Source of the DNA: Elusimicrobia bacterium ADurb.Bin231
GTDB lineage: Bacteria; Elusimicrobiota; UBA8919; MWCF01
Assembly: GCA_002069855.1 (NCBI GenBank)
Contig: MWCF01000028.1
Span: forward strand, 1 to 39,420
DNA length: 39,420 bases
Direction of reading: 5' to 3'
The position numbers were made by a program, and so were the translations under genes. Positions 26,252 to 34,867 of the stretch are shown here, piece by piece. How positions within the stretch are numbered: position 1 is the stretch's first letter; each line of letters opens with the position of its first letter. The notes under the pieces were generated by a model that did not search any database, had not been told where the DNA came from, and saw only the letters and a program-made list of their open reading frames with translations.

Positions 26252-26875
26252 TTATGTGTTTTTAACCAGTATATCGCTTATTATGTCTGCTGCCTCAGCG
26301 GCTCTATCCGCGGCATTGGAAAGATGCCTGTATATTTCTCTTGTTTTCATTATTTGTATCACATCATTAGTCTTGAATAAATCCACAAGAGCTTCCCTGT
26401 ACTTGTGCTCGACAAAATTTTCCGCTTTTTTTGTTCTTACAAGATGCTCGGCGCACACGCCGGGATATACCTGAAGATTTTTCACAGAACAGTTAATATC
26501 TTTTGCCGCATTATGCAACGCCTCTACCATCTTCTTCATATAGATGTTCGGCGTTATCTCAAAAAGACGCATCTCTTCGACTGTTGATTTTGCATAATCC
26601 ATTATATCGTCGCAGGCGCGGGAGAGCGTAAATATATCCTCTCTGTCTATCGGCGTAACGAAAGTGCGATTAAGCTCATCTATAAGAATTCTTCTTAATT
26701 CGTCGGCTTCTTCTTCGAGTTGATTAACCCTGTTCACATTTCCGGTATCCGGCTTTTCCATAAAATCCACAAGAGCCATAAGTCCCTCTTCTACTTTGCT
26801 GGTTTGATTGGCCAACATTTGAAAAAAATCTTTTCTTTTAGGAAAAAGTTTTTCCCAAAATTTTCTTTTCTCCAT
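26252..26875 (-). CDS. DUF47/PhoU-like phosphate transport accessory protein
   Basis: 207 aa, nearly all helical and charged. It has the PhoU-like bundle pattern of the DUF47 family: FFQMLANQTSKVEEGLMALVDF, VNQLEEEADELRRILIDELNRTFVTPIDREDIFTLSRACDDIMDYA, and C-terminal HLSNAADRAAEAADIISDILVK. Such proteins are usually encoded next to PiT phosphate transporters and are thought to modulate them. Here the transporter gene is directly upstream (104-bp gap) in the same direction. GGAGGG precedes the ATG. Cytoplasmic location is expected, since there is no signal peptide or membrane helix. Confidence 0.9.
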   Translation of the reverse strand: MEKRKFWEKLFPKRKDFFQMLANQTSKVEEGLMALVDFMEKPDTGNVNRVNQLEEEADELRRILIDELNRTFVTPIDREDIFTLSRACDDIMDYAKSTVEEMRLFEITPNIYMKKMVEALHNAAKDINCSVKNLQVYPGVCAEHLVRTKKAENFVEHKYREALVDLFKTNDVIQIMKTREIYRHLSNAADRAAEAADIISDILVKNT

Positions 26876-26979
26876 TTGTACAATATCCCTCCATTCTTTA
26901 CTTCCTAAAACTATTATTCATCAAAAAATTAATATTATTATATCCGACGCGTCTATTAAACAAAAAATAATTTCATACC

Positions 26980-28008
26980 CTATCCGAGCAGAGACAGGAT
27001 TTTGGTAATAATAAAATATACTATCCCTGAAATAATCCCGCTCGCGGGAATGGTTATCAACCATGTAAATATCATATCCTGTGCAACTGCCCATCGAACC
27101 ATTTTCGGTCTGAACGCTGCGCCAGCACCCATAACGGAAGAAGAAATAACTTGAGTAGTGGAAATCGGAAAACCGAAAACCGCAGTTATAAAAATTATCA
27201 GCGTGGAAGCGGTTTGAGAAGCAAACCCGTGTATAGGTCTTATCCTATACAATCCTGCGCCAAGTGTTTTGATTATTTTCCAGCCGCCAGTAGATGTACC
27301 TATTGCTATAGCTATAGCGCAGGAAATAATTACCCAATTTGGCACAGATAATACATCCCCGCTTGGTTTATACAGCCCCAGCATCACAAGAGCGAATGTA
27401 ACCACTCCCATAGTTTTTTGTGCATCGTTTGTTCCATGTGCAAGCGCCTGTGTAATCAGCGTTACAATCTGTAATTTTTGAAATACTCTGTTTGCGCTCG
27501 GAGTAGTCCAACGGGAAAACGATAAAGTAAGTTTCGTAAACACATATGTTACAGCAAGTCCTACAATCGGTGAAATAATCATTATTAATATTATATGCCC
27601 GACCTTGCTCCATGCTATTGGTTGTGTGCCCCAGCCGCACAAGAATGCTCCTATTAAACCGCCGATCAAAGCATGTGACGAAGATGAAGGGATACCGAAA
27701 TGCCATGTGGCAAAATTCCATATAATAGCACCTGCTAAAGCGGATATTATAACAACAGATCCGGACATCCCGATTATTTTAGAAGGGTCAACTATTCCCT
27801 TTCCTATGGTTTCCGCTACTGCTGTACCAAAAAAATACGCTCCAATAAAATTTGCGGAGGCTGCTAAAATTAGCGCAGTTTCAGGAGAAAGAGCGCGGGA
27901 TGTTATTACAGTAGCCACTTGATTGGCACTGTCATGAAACCCATTTGTAAAGTCAAAAAACAGAGCAAGAGCAACTATCAGTCCTGCTATCATAATAGTA
28001 TGTGTCAT
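26980..28008 (-). CDS. pit: PiT-family inorganic phosphate transporter
   Basis: 342 aa with about ten hydrophobic helices. Both copies of the family signature are visible: FDFTNGFHDSANQVAT near residue 18 and ALAHGTNDAQKTMGVV near residue 190. GIPSSSSHALIGGLIGA and the matching FPISTTQVISSSVMGAG are also present, reflecting the internal inverted duplication. It imports phosphate, usually as metal phosphate with H+ or Na+. The nucleoside phosphorylases encoded on both sides each consume phosphate, which may explain the placement. The DUF47 partner follows. A candidate promoter is at 28033-28060. Confidence 0.93.
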   Translation of the reverse strand: MTHTIMIAGLIVALALFFDFTNGFHDSANQVATVITSRALSPETALILAASANFIGAYFFGTAVAETIGKGIVDPSKIIGMSGSVVIISALAGAIIWNFATWHFGIPSSSSHALIGGLIGAFLCGWGTQPIAWSKVGHIILIMIISPIVGLAVTYVFTKLTLSFSRWTTPSANRVFQKLQIVTLITQALAHGTNDAQKTMGVVTFALVMLGLYKPSGDVLSVPNWVIISCAIAIAIGTSTGGWKIIKTLGAGLYRIRPIHGFASQTASTLIIFITAVFGFPISTTQVISSSVMGAGAAFRPKMVRWAVAQDMIFTWLITIPASGIISGIVYFIITKILSLLG

Positions 28009-28032
28009 TTGAATCTTACCCTTTCTAAAACT

Positions 28033-28060
28033 TTTATATTTTAAAAATATTTTCTTACAA
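28033..28060 (-). promoter_or_regulatory. Candidate promoter for the phosphate transporter gene
   Basis: Minus-strand -35 TTGTAA (28055-28060) and -10 TATAAA (28033-28038) with 16-bp spacing, about 25 bp upstream of the ATG at 28008. The surrounding sequence is very AT-rich, so a chance match is possible. Confidence 0.4.
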
Positions 28061-28080
28061 TTCGTACTGATTTTTCAACA

Positions 28081-29448
28081 CTATTTGTATTTCATCACAT
28101 ATCTGTGAAGTTCTTCTTTTACCATTTCCGGAGGATATATTATAGTATGGAGCACAGTTTTCAAACGATTCCACGCCGCGACATTATTCGGATTTTCTTT
28201 GACCGCTTTTAATTGATACGAAAGATCCAGTCTGTGTTTTGACGGCATATGCCCAGGATCCGCTTCCAGAGCGGCACGATAATATTCTATTGCCGCATCG
28301 TATTTTTCCGCAGCTTCGGAAGCTCTCGCTAAACTGTAATAATTATACACGGTCTTATTGCCCCGCGCTATTTCTATTCTATATTTTTCATTTGCCCTTT
28401 TTATACCTTCTGCTGAAATTTTTCCTATGGCAAAATTATTAGTATCTATCGGACCGGATAAAAATTTCTCCAGATCTTTTTTATCAATCCTTTTAATTTC
28501 ATTGCCCCTTTTGTGCCCGAGACATCCGCCCTGACATTCCCGTAAAACTCTATGAACACAATCTTCACATTCCTTCAATACCCATTTTGAACTGCGAAGT
28601 TGTTCGGCATAATAATTCACAAATCTTTGCGCCTGCGACACAAGCGCAAAATCTGTAAGATAAATATCTTCAAAAATAAGTCCTGCAGCAGGACATGTGG
28701 CAATCCTTAAGTCCGGCTCTATAAGCATTTCAGGACCGCAAAAAGCGCGGGTCGAAAAACATATTCCGCCGTTAACGAAATTAAATTCGCTGTTTAACCA
28801 CATACATGTAGGCATAGGGCAATCAAAGTTAAAACCCACACCTGCTTTCATGCATTCTTTTATAAAACCAGCAAAAACAGGAATCATTCTAAAAAAATCA
28901 TGTATACAAAAATGCCTGTTCTTAAAATTCGTAGACGGCCTTGCCAGATCCCAGCGAGCAATTTCTATATTATACTTTTTTATGGCTTCTATAAAGAACC
29001 CGTAATCCGGCTGTTCTTCGTAAATATTATAGCCTAATCCGACATCTATCTTTCTTTCAGACAGTTCCTTGATGTTGCGGTTAACAAGTTCCCACTGTTC
29101 TCTGTTATCAAAAGTATCCGGATGATTAAGATTAACGAATATATGAGAGCCGCTGTCAAGCGCAAACTCATCTATAAGCCGCGTGTCAAACATCCCGTTT
29201 GTCAATAAAACATAACAGAAACCGCGTGCTCTAAGTTTCTTCAACAAAACCTGAAATCCGCTATGGGTAGTCGGTTCGCCGCCCATAAGATGAACTTCCG
29301 ATATACCTTCTTTTTCGCAATAATCAAGCAAAGTATCAAAATCCGCAAGAGTTATTTCTTTTTTATTAGCCGTAAGTTTATCCGCGGAAAAACAGTAGGC
29401 ACATCTTCTGTTGCAATACTGCGTTATTTCTATCCATATACTTTTCAT
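28081..29448 (-). CDS. Radical SAM protein with SPASM-like cysteine cluster and C-terminal TPR
   Basis: 455 aa from the ATG at 29448; a TTG three codons earlier is an alternative, and neither has a clear ribosome site. The 4Fe-4S radical SAM motif CNRRCAYC is at 12-19, followed by MGGEPTTH and LLTNGMF. A later cysteine-rich part (DCPMPTCMW, GICFSTRAFCGPE, ATCPAAG, CEDCVHRVLRECQGGCLG) resembles a SPASM/twitch auxiliary cluster region, which binds extra iron-sulfur clusters. Residues about 355-455 contain one to two TPR units (YNYYSLARASEAAEKYDAAIEYYRAALEADP). Family members often modify peptides or proteins, but no precursor peptide gene is obvious. It lies 38 bp behind deoB and is likely cotranscribed with it. 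Confidence 0.83.
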   Translation of the reverse strand: MKSIWIEITQYCNRRCAYCFSADKLTANKKEITLADFDTLLDYCEKEGISEVHLMGGEPTTHSGFQVLLKKLRARGFCYVLLTNGMFDTRLIDEFALDSGSHIFVNLNHPDTFDNREQWELVNRNIKELSERKIDVGLGYNIYEEQPDYGFFIEAIKKYNIEIARWDLARPSTNFKNRHFCIHDFFRMIPVFAGFIKECMKAGVGFNFDCPMPTCMWLNSEFNFVNGGICFSTRAFCGPEMLIEPDLRIATCPAAGLIFEDIYLTDFALVSQAQRFVNYYAEQLRSSKWVLKECEDCVHRVLRECQGGCLGHKRGNEIKRIDKKDLEKFLSGPIDTNNFAIGKISAEGIKRANEKYRIEIARGNKTVYNYYSLARASEAAEKYDAAIEYYRAALEADPGHMPSKHRLDLSYQLKAVKENPNNVAAWNRLKTVLHTIIYPPEMVKEELHRYVMKYK

Positions 29449-29486
29449 TTTTAACAATCATTTACGAACAATCACACGGAAAACGG

Positions 29487-30680
29487 TTACAGCATTATTT
29501 CGTTTTTAAAACTTGTCCCAGAAGAAAGCTTTTCTATACCAAAAATATCCGCTATGGTCTGCCCCAGATCCGCGAATGTTTTTCTTATACCCAAATCTAC
29601 ACCTTTCTTCAATTTTTTTCCGAACACAAAAACCGGAACATATTCTCTTGTGTGATCTGTATGAGACATATACGAGGGATCACAACCATGGTCCGCAGTT
29701 ATAAACAAAATATCTTCATTAGACATGTCTTCCATAATACGCGGAAGAAAATCATCAAATTCTTTAAGGCCTTTATAATACGCAGGAATATCGCGGCGGT
29801 GTCCCCACAGCATATCATAATCAACCAGATTGGTAAATATCAATCTATGCTGTTGACAAGAGCCGGAGCTTTCCTTTTTTATCTGTTCCAGCGTTTTTTC
29901 CATACCGTCCTTATTATTTATTGTTCTTACGGAATCAGTTATGCCGCTGCCGTTAAAAATATCCTTTATTTTTCCTACTCCGAATACTTCATACCCAGCA
30001 TCTTGCAATTTATTAAGTAATGTCGGAGCAGCAGGGTCTATCGCATAATCATGCCTATTGGATGTGCGTTTAAAACTTCCATCAGTGCCGATGAACGGTC
30101 TGGCTATTACCCGCCCTATATTATGCGGATATACAAGCATTCTCCTTGCAATTTCACATATCTCGTAAAGCCGTTTTAATCCGAATATTTTTTCATCTTC
30201 GTGCGCAGCAATCTGAAAAACGCTGTCTGCTGAAGTATAAACTATGGGATAACCGGTTTGGCAGTGTTCGGCTCCTAGAGCTTTTATTATCTCCGTACCT
30301 GAAGAAGCATAATTACCTATGGTTTTTGTACCTATTTTTGTCTCGTATTCCTCAATCAGGTCTTTCGGAAATCCGTCAGGATAAGTAGGAAGCGGTTTCT
30401 CTGTTATTAAACCGGTTATTTCCCAATGCCCTATGGGAGTATCCTTGCCGTTGGACGCCTCAGCCATTTTGCCGTAATTGCCGAGCAATGATGCAGGCAA
30501 ACGCAAACCTGTGTCAGGCAAAAGATGATACAAACCAAGTTGCGCTAGGTTCGGCAAATCAAAATTTTCCGTATTTTCCGCTATATGACCGAGCGTATTT
30601 GCTCCGGCATCATTATATTTCGCGGCATCCGGTAAAGCCCCGATTCCAACAGAATCCAAAACAATAAGAATGATTTTCAT
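29487..30680 (-). CDS. deoB: Phosphopentomutase
   Basis: 397 aa, full length for DeoB. Alkaline-phosphatase-superfamily metal motifs are present: LIVLDSVGIGALPDA at the N-terminus, GKDTPIGHWEITG with the phosphorylated threonine region, SADSVFQIAAHE, NRHDYAIDP, NLVDYDMLWGHRRD, FITADHGCDPSY, and HTDHTREYVPVFVFG. It interconverts ribose or deoxyribose 1-phosphate and 5-phosphate, linking the two nucleoside phosphorylases encoded here to DeoC and transketolase. It starts 3 bp after a possible 31-aa ORF whose end supplies an AAAGG site, so translation may be coupled. Confidence 0.96.
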   Translation of the reverse strand: MKIILIVLDSVGIGALPDAAKYNDAGANTLGHIAENTENFDLPNLAQLGLYHLLPDTGLRLPASLLGNYGKMAEASNGKDTPIGHWEITGLITEKPLPTYPDGFPKDLIEEYETKIGTKTIGNYASSGTEIIKALGAEHCQTGYPIVYTSADSVFQIAAHEDEKIFGLKRLYEICEIARRMLVYPHNIGRVIARPFIGTDGSFKRTSNRHDYAIDPAAPTLLNKLQDAGYEVFGVGKIKDIFNGSGITDSVRTINNKDGMEKTLEQIKKESSGSCQQHRLIFTNLVDYDMLWGHRRDIPAYYKGLKEFDDFLPRIMEDMSNEDILFITADHGCDPSYMSHTDHTREYVPVFVFGKKLKKGVDLGIRKTFADLGQTIADIFGIEKLSSGTSFKNEIML

Positions 30681-30683
30681 AGA

Positions 30684-30779
30684 TTATTTTGCCTTTCTTT
30701 TTAATAAATGTTTTATCACTTCCAAAGTGTTGGCATTATACGTCGTTAAATTTTCTTTAAGCGAATAATTTTGTGTCAT
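30684..30779 (-). CDS. Candidate 31-aa small ORF upstream of deoB
   Basis: ATG to TAA, 31 codons, filling most of the gap between adenine deaminase and deoB. The peptide starts MTQNYSLKENL and ends HLLKRKAK, an amphipathic basic helix. There is no good ribosome site in front of it, and no recognised family. It ends 3 bp before the deoB ATG. It could be a leader or coupling ORF, the remnant of a longer gene, or chance. Confidence 0.35.
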   Translation of the reverse strand: MTQNYSLKENLTTYNANTLEVIKHLLKRKAK

Positions 30780-30789
30780 GATTTTTTTT

Positions 30790-32502
30790 TCATACAAAAA
30801 GTTCCACGAGTTTCATCTTACTGACATCTACCAGCCCTTTGTCGGTTAATTTTAATTCGGGGATTACCGGCAGTGCAAGAAACGAGAGCGTCATAAACGG
30901 GTCGTCCAGAGTACAACCAAGTTTTTTTGAAATTGTTACAAGTTTTTCCAGTTCCTTTACTACATACTCAAGCGGTTTATCCGTCATAAGACCGGCTATC
31001 GGCAAAGGCAGTTTCCCGAGTACCTTTTCTCCGTCCACAACACACAAGCCGCCGCCCATTTTAACCACTTCTACGCAAGCAGTAAACAATGATTGATCGT
31101 CCGCTCCCACGCAAAGAATGTTATGCGCATCGTGCGCTACGGAAGAGGCAATGGCGCCTTTTTTCAATCCGAATCCTTTGACAAATCCTTTTCCTATGGA
31201 ACCGCTGGACATATGTCTTTCAACAATTACCATTTTAAGAATATCCCGTTTGATGTCGGAAACGGCAAAACCTTTTTCAATCCTTGCTGGCAAAACCCGT
31301 TTTTTTGTAATAATCTGACTGGGAACAACCTCTATTACATTGATGTTTTTCTTTTGCGCCGGAATATTAAAATCCTTATGAGCCAGCCATCTGACATTTA
31401 TAGAGCCGCGCACTAATCCGGATATTTTGATCTTTTTTCCCACAAACTTTCCATTAACTGAAACAAGCTCTCCTTTTCTAAAAACCATACATGGTTTGAC
31501 ATTTTTCAAATCGCTGAAAACTGTAATGTCCGCCTGATAACCAGGAGCAACTGCGCCTATCCTCGGGAGCCGGAAATATTCCGCGGTATTCACTGTAGCC
31601 ATTTTTATTGCGATTATAGGATCAAGGCCCAGAGAGATAGATTTTCTTACTATATAATCAATGGAACCTTCTTTAACCAAATCATGCGCATGCCTATCGT
31701 CGGAAACGAAAAAGAATCTTGAATAATTTTTTTCATTGACCAATGGTATGATATCCTTAAGGTTTTTTTCCGATGTACCCTCCCTGACCATAATAAACAT
31801 TCCTTTTTCAAGTTTTTCTTTCGCCTCATACAAAGTTGTTGATTCATGATCCGAGGTTATACCTGAAGCAATATATGCAGAAAGCGCAACGCCTTTTAAT
31901 CCCGGGGAATGCCCGTCTATTCTCTTGCCATTGACAATCTTCATCTTATCCAGCATATCTTCGTCCGCATTTATAACACCCGGAAAATTCATAACTTCGC
32001 CAAGTCCCAGCACCCATTTTTCTTTCAAAAAAGGATACAAATCAAAACCGCTTAAATGAGCGCCCGCGGTTTCCATATTTGTGGCTGGAACACACGAAGG
32101 AAGCATAAAAAAAACATTAAGAGGCTGATTTTTGGACGACTCCAGCATATACTTAATGCCGTCTATTCCGAGAACATTGGCTATCTCATGAGCGTCCGTA
32201 ATTACGGATGTTACTCCTCTCGCGACCACAGCGCGAGCGAATTCCGATATAGACACCATTGAGGATTCTATATGCACATGTCCGTCAATAAATCCCGGGG
32301 CTATGTATTTGCCGCGCAAATTTATCTTTTTCTTGGCCTTGTATCCGGTGCCGAACCCTACAACAAAACCTTTGTGTACGGCAACATCCTGTTTTACGAT
32401 TTCTCCGGAAAAGACATTTATCAGTTTCCCGTTTTGCAGTAACAAGTCAACAACAATATTGCCGCCTGCAGCCTTTATAAGTTCTTTCGTGCTTGCCATC
32501 AT
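30790..32502 (-). CDS. ade: Adenine deaminase
   Basis: 570 aa, matching bacterial Ade (amidohydrolase superfamily). Motifs: APGFIDGHVHIESSM (69-82, metal HxH), ITDAHEIANVLG, GLGEVMNFPGV, DGHSPGLKG, ITSDHES, FFVSDDRHAHDLVKEG, and the C-terminal SSVAHDAHNILCVGADD. It deaminates adenine to hypoxanthine and ammonia. Adenine can come from the MTA phosphorylase in this window. The start is ATGATG, and the second ATG (32499) is equally possible. It begins 21 bp after the transketolase-like gene, so they share a transcript. Confidence 0.95.
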   Translation of the reverse strand: MMASTKELIKAAGGNIVVDLLLQNGKLINVFSGEIVKQDVAVHKGFVVGFGTGYKAKKKINLRGKYIAPGFIDGHVHIESSMVSISEFARAVVARGVTSVITDAHEIANVLGIDGIKYMLESSKNQPLNVFFMLPSCVPATNMETAGAHLSGFDLYPFLKEKWVLGLGEVMNFPGVINADEDMLDKMKIVNGKRIDGHSPGLKGVALSAYIASGITSDHESTTLYEAKEKLEKGMFIMVREGTSEKNLKDIIPLVNEKNYSRFFFVSDDRHAHDLVKEGSIDYIVRKSISLGLDPIIAIKMATVNTAEYFRLPRIGAVAPGYQADITVFSDLKNVKPCMVFRKGELVSVNGKFVGKKIKISGLVRGSINVRWLAHKDFNIPAQKKNINVIEVVPSQIITKKRVLPARIEKGFAVSDIKRDILKMVIVERHMSSGSIGKGFVKGFGLKKGAIASSVAHDAHNILCVGADDQSLFTACVEVVKMGGGLCVVDGEKVLGKLPLPIAGLMTDKPLEYVVKELEKLVTISKKLGCTLDDPFMTLSFLALPVIPELKLTDKGLVDVSKMKLVELFV

Positions 32503-32523
32503 TTCAGATCCATCCCGTTAAAA

Positions 32524-34848
32524 TTATTTATTTTTTATGAAACTCTTTATTGCACTAATTTGAGATTTAACATCCAGACCCGCTTGCTTAAGAACTTCTC
32601 CGCCGGGACCACTGCCCAGGAAAATTCCTTTTTTGAACGGATGTAGAGAGGAATCTCTTCCCTTTTCCGATAAAAGATATTCATACATTGTATCAATTGT
32701 GTACCCTGTAATTGCCATAGCATTGCGTTTGAATTCTGCAGGCAATATTTCTTCCTGCTTCTTCGCAGGCAAATAAGAAAATAATTCCGCACTGGAAACA
32801 TATAAAATGTTCACATCAACTTTTTCCTTATCCAGTTCTGTAACTATGTTGGGCAATTCCACCCCTACTTCAGCGCCTTGATAAAGTACCGTAGCTTTAG
32901 ATTTCTTTGCCTTCCTTATATAGTATATTCCCTGTGAAGTCTCTTGAACTTCCGGGAACCCATACCGTTTGCGGTCCACAATCAGTTCGCTTGGACGAGT
33001 AACATACGGCACTATAAGAACCGGTTTGTATTTCAAAGAAGTAATCATCAGCGGCCAGATCTCATTCGCATCCCATGGAGTAAGAGTAATTGTTTTCAAT
33101 TTTAATTTGCTGAAACTTTTCCATATGGTCAATGTTTGCGGACAAGCATGAGTCGGGCCGTCTTCTCCGGTCTTCAGCCCGGCATGCGCATTTATCAGTA
33201 TTAATGGAGCCATATTTTGGCCGTGTTTAGCCTGATACGCTATAGCAAACAATCTGGCAGCGGTAAACGACATCGGACCGATAAAAGTTGCATAAGAACT
33301 GCCCACCCCAATATAGTGTCCTGTAGCGGAAATGCCGGCAACTATGCTTGACCCGCCATCCTCACATATGCCTGTAGGAATGATTTTTGCAAACGGATTT
33401 TCAGGACCGACAAATCCTTCTGGGAACCCTACGCACATCAAGTTCAAGCTCGTAGAACCTACAAGGTCAGCCGCGAATCCGTAAAATCCTCCATTAGTTG
33501 CCCTGTTCAAATAACTCAATGTTTTGCCGAGTGATTCTCTCAAAGTTATAAAACTACCTGGTTTATAATATATCTCTTGAGGAGTTTTTTTGACATTCAT
33601 CAAAGAAGAATTCGCCGAGAATAAAACTCCTATTTCCGCCTTGCCTTTTTTGGGTGTACGACGTGCCCTGTTTAAGCTATCGCGATTAGACATTAATCTA
33701 TTAAAAGCAAAATCAAGCAGCTTGGAGTCATTTGCCAAAGCTTTTTCAACCACAAGAAGATTCTTATACAAGTACTCCTCTTTTATATTCGGCGTGGAAT
33801 CCGGCGATTTTATAAGATTGACATTGAATGTCTTCTCAAAAATCTTTTGGGCGTTAAAATATTCATCGGAATCGAACTTATAGCCAGCGCCGTGTGATTT
33901 TCTGCCGACGATATAACCTTCCCCTTTAACGGTTTTATACACAATCATATTCGGCGACATGCGTTTAGACATATATCCGGCAAAAACTTCGTCCTGAGCA
34001 ACTTTTATCTGACTAACATCCATCCCGTTATTTACATATACTACATTATAACCGTGAAGCAGACCCAATTCATGCGGTTTCCAATTAACATATTGTCCCG
34101 GACCATCAGAGCTGCAGACACTATCCGTATCTATACTGGCGTTATTCCAGTCAACATGAATGATCAGATTCCAAAGAGATAATGCCCAGAAATGCGCCAA
34201 ATTTTCATGAACGCGACCCGGTGTCATTCCTCCCTCTCCCTCTATAATATTTACAACCGGCGGATTGTCATAATATTCTTTTTTGGCAAAGGCATACCCT
34301 CCGAATCCGCCGAATCCCACTCCCGACGCTCCTGTAGCAAGAACAACTCCGGGTGTTTCGGGAGTCGGGTGACCATCCAGCCGTTTGGAGCCGAATTTTT
34401 TCATTAACGGGAGAACGGTAGCAGGATTTTTTCTAAATCCTAATAAATCCTCAAACCTGATTTTTCTTCCTATAGAATTATACAACTTTGGATCCTTTAA
34501 TTTCACGATATCGTAAATCAATCCGAGAAAAGAGTATAATCCGAGCGCTTTATGCCCCGCGGCAAACCCGATCACATCTGAATCCGGCCTATCCAGATCG
34601 GAAATGTCCATTTTAGTATTTTCATTCAGCATAACTCCAAGCATTATTCTTCCAGCAGAAATGGAACCGCCCGGATGCCCGGATTGAACATAATTAAAAA
34701 GCATATTAACTATGGCCCTGTAAGCAATGAACATCCTTTCGGAGATATCTCTCTTCTCGTCGCTGAAACTCTTTTTCGTTTTGATTAATTCGTCAGATTC
34801 CGCGAATTTATCTTTCGGGAAACTAATCACGCCATTATTATTGCTCAT
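32524..34848 (-). CDS. Transketolase-like thiamine-diphosphate enzyme (unusual long form)
   Basis: 774 aa, about 100 longer than usual transketolases, with AAGGAGGG upstream. N-terminal motifs are SGHPGGSISAG (56-66) and GFAAGHKALG (94-103). The cofactor loop reads EGEGGMTPG...WNNASID (203-240), where the canonical GDG becomes GEG. The pyrimidine-domain half has GEDGPTHACPQTLTIW near residue 570, and a C-terminal domain follows. Known transketolases move two-carbon units between ketose donors and aldose acceptors such as ribose 5-phosphate. Here it could pass nucleoside-derived ribose into glycolysis. The altered loop and an extended middle region (about 360-420) suggest a distinct subfamily, so another ketose or phosphoketolase-like substrate cannot be excluded. 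Confidence 0.85.
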   Translation of the reverse strand: MSNNNGVISFPKDKFAESDELIKTKKSFSDEKRDISERMFIAYRAIVNMLFNYVQSGHPGGSISAGRIMLGVMLNENTKMDISDLDRPDSDVIGFAAGHKALGLYSFLGLIYDIVKLKDPKLYNSIGRKIRFEDLLGFRKNPATVLPLMKKFGSKRLDGHPTPETPGVVLATGASGVGFGGFGGYAFAKKEYYDNPPVVNIIEGEGGMTPGRVHENLAHFWALSLWNLIIHVDWNNASIDTDSVCSSDGPGQYVNWKPHELGLLHGYNVVYVNNGMDVSQIKVAQDEVFAGYMSKRMSPNMIVYKTVKGEGYIVGRKSHGAGYKFDSDEYFNAQKIFEKTFNVNLIKSPDSTPNIKEEYLYKNLLVVEKALANDSKLLDFAFNRLMSNRDSLNRARRTPKKGKAEIGVLFSANSSLMNVKKTPQEIYYKPGSFITLRESLGKTLSYLNRATNGGFYGFAADLVGSTSLNLMCVGFPEGFVGPENPFAKIIPTGICEDGGSSIVAGISATGHYIGVGSSYATFIGPMSFTAARLFAIAYQAKHGQNMAPLILINAHAGLKTGEDGPTHACPQTLTIWKSFSKLKLKTITLTPWDANEIWPLMITSLKYKPVLIVPYVTRPSELIVDRKRYGFPEVQETSQGIYYIRKAKKSKATVLYQGAEVGVELPNIVTELDKEKVDVNILYVSSAELFSYLPAKKQEEILPAEFKRNAMAITGYTIDTMYEYLLSEKGRDSSLHPFKKGIFLGSGPGGEVLKQAGLDVKSQISAIKSFIKNK

Positions 34849-34867
34849 TATACCGCCCTCCTTGGTT

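Noticed and set aside
28081-29448. Radical SAM gene as part of a RiPP cluster
   Set aside because: No short precursor peptide, protease or ABC exporter gene is found beside it.
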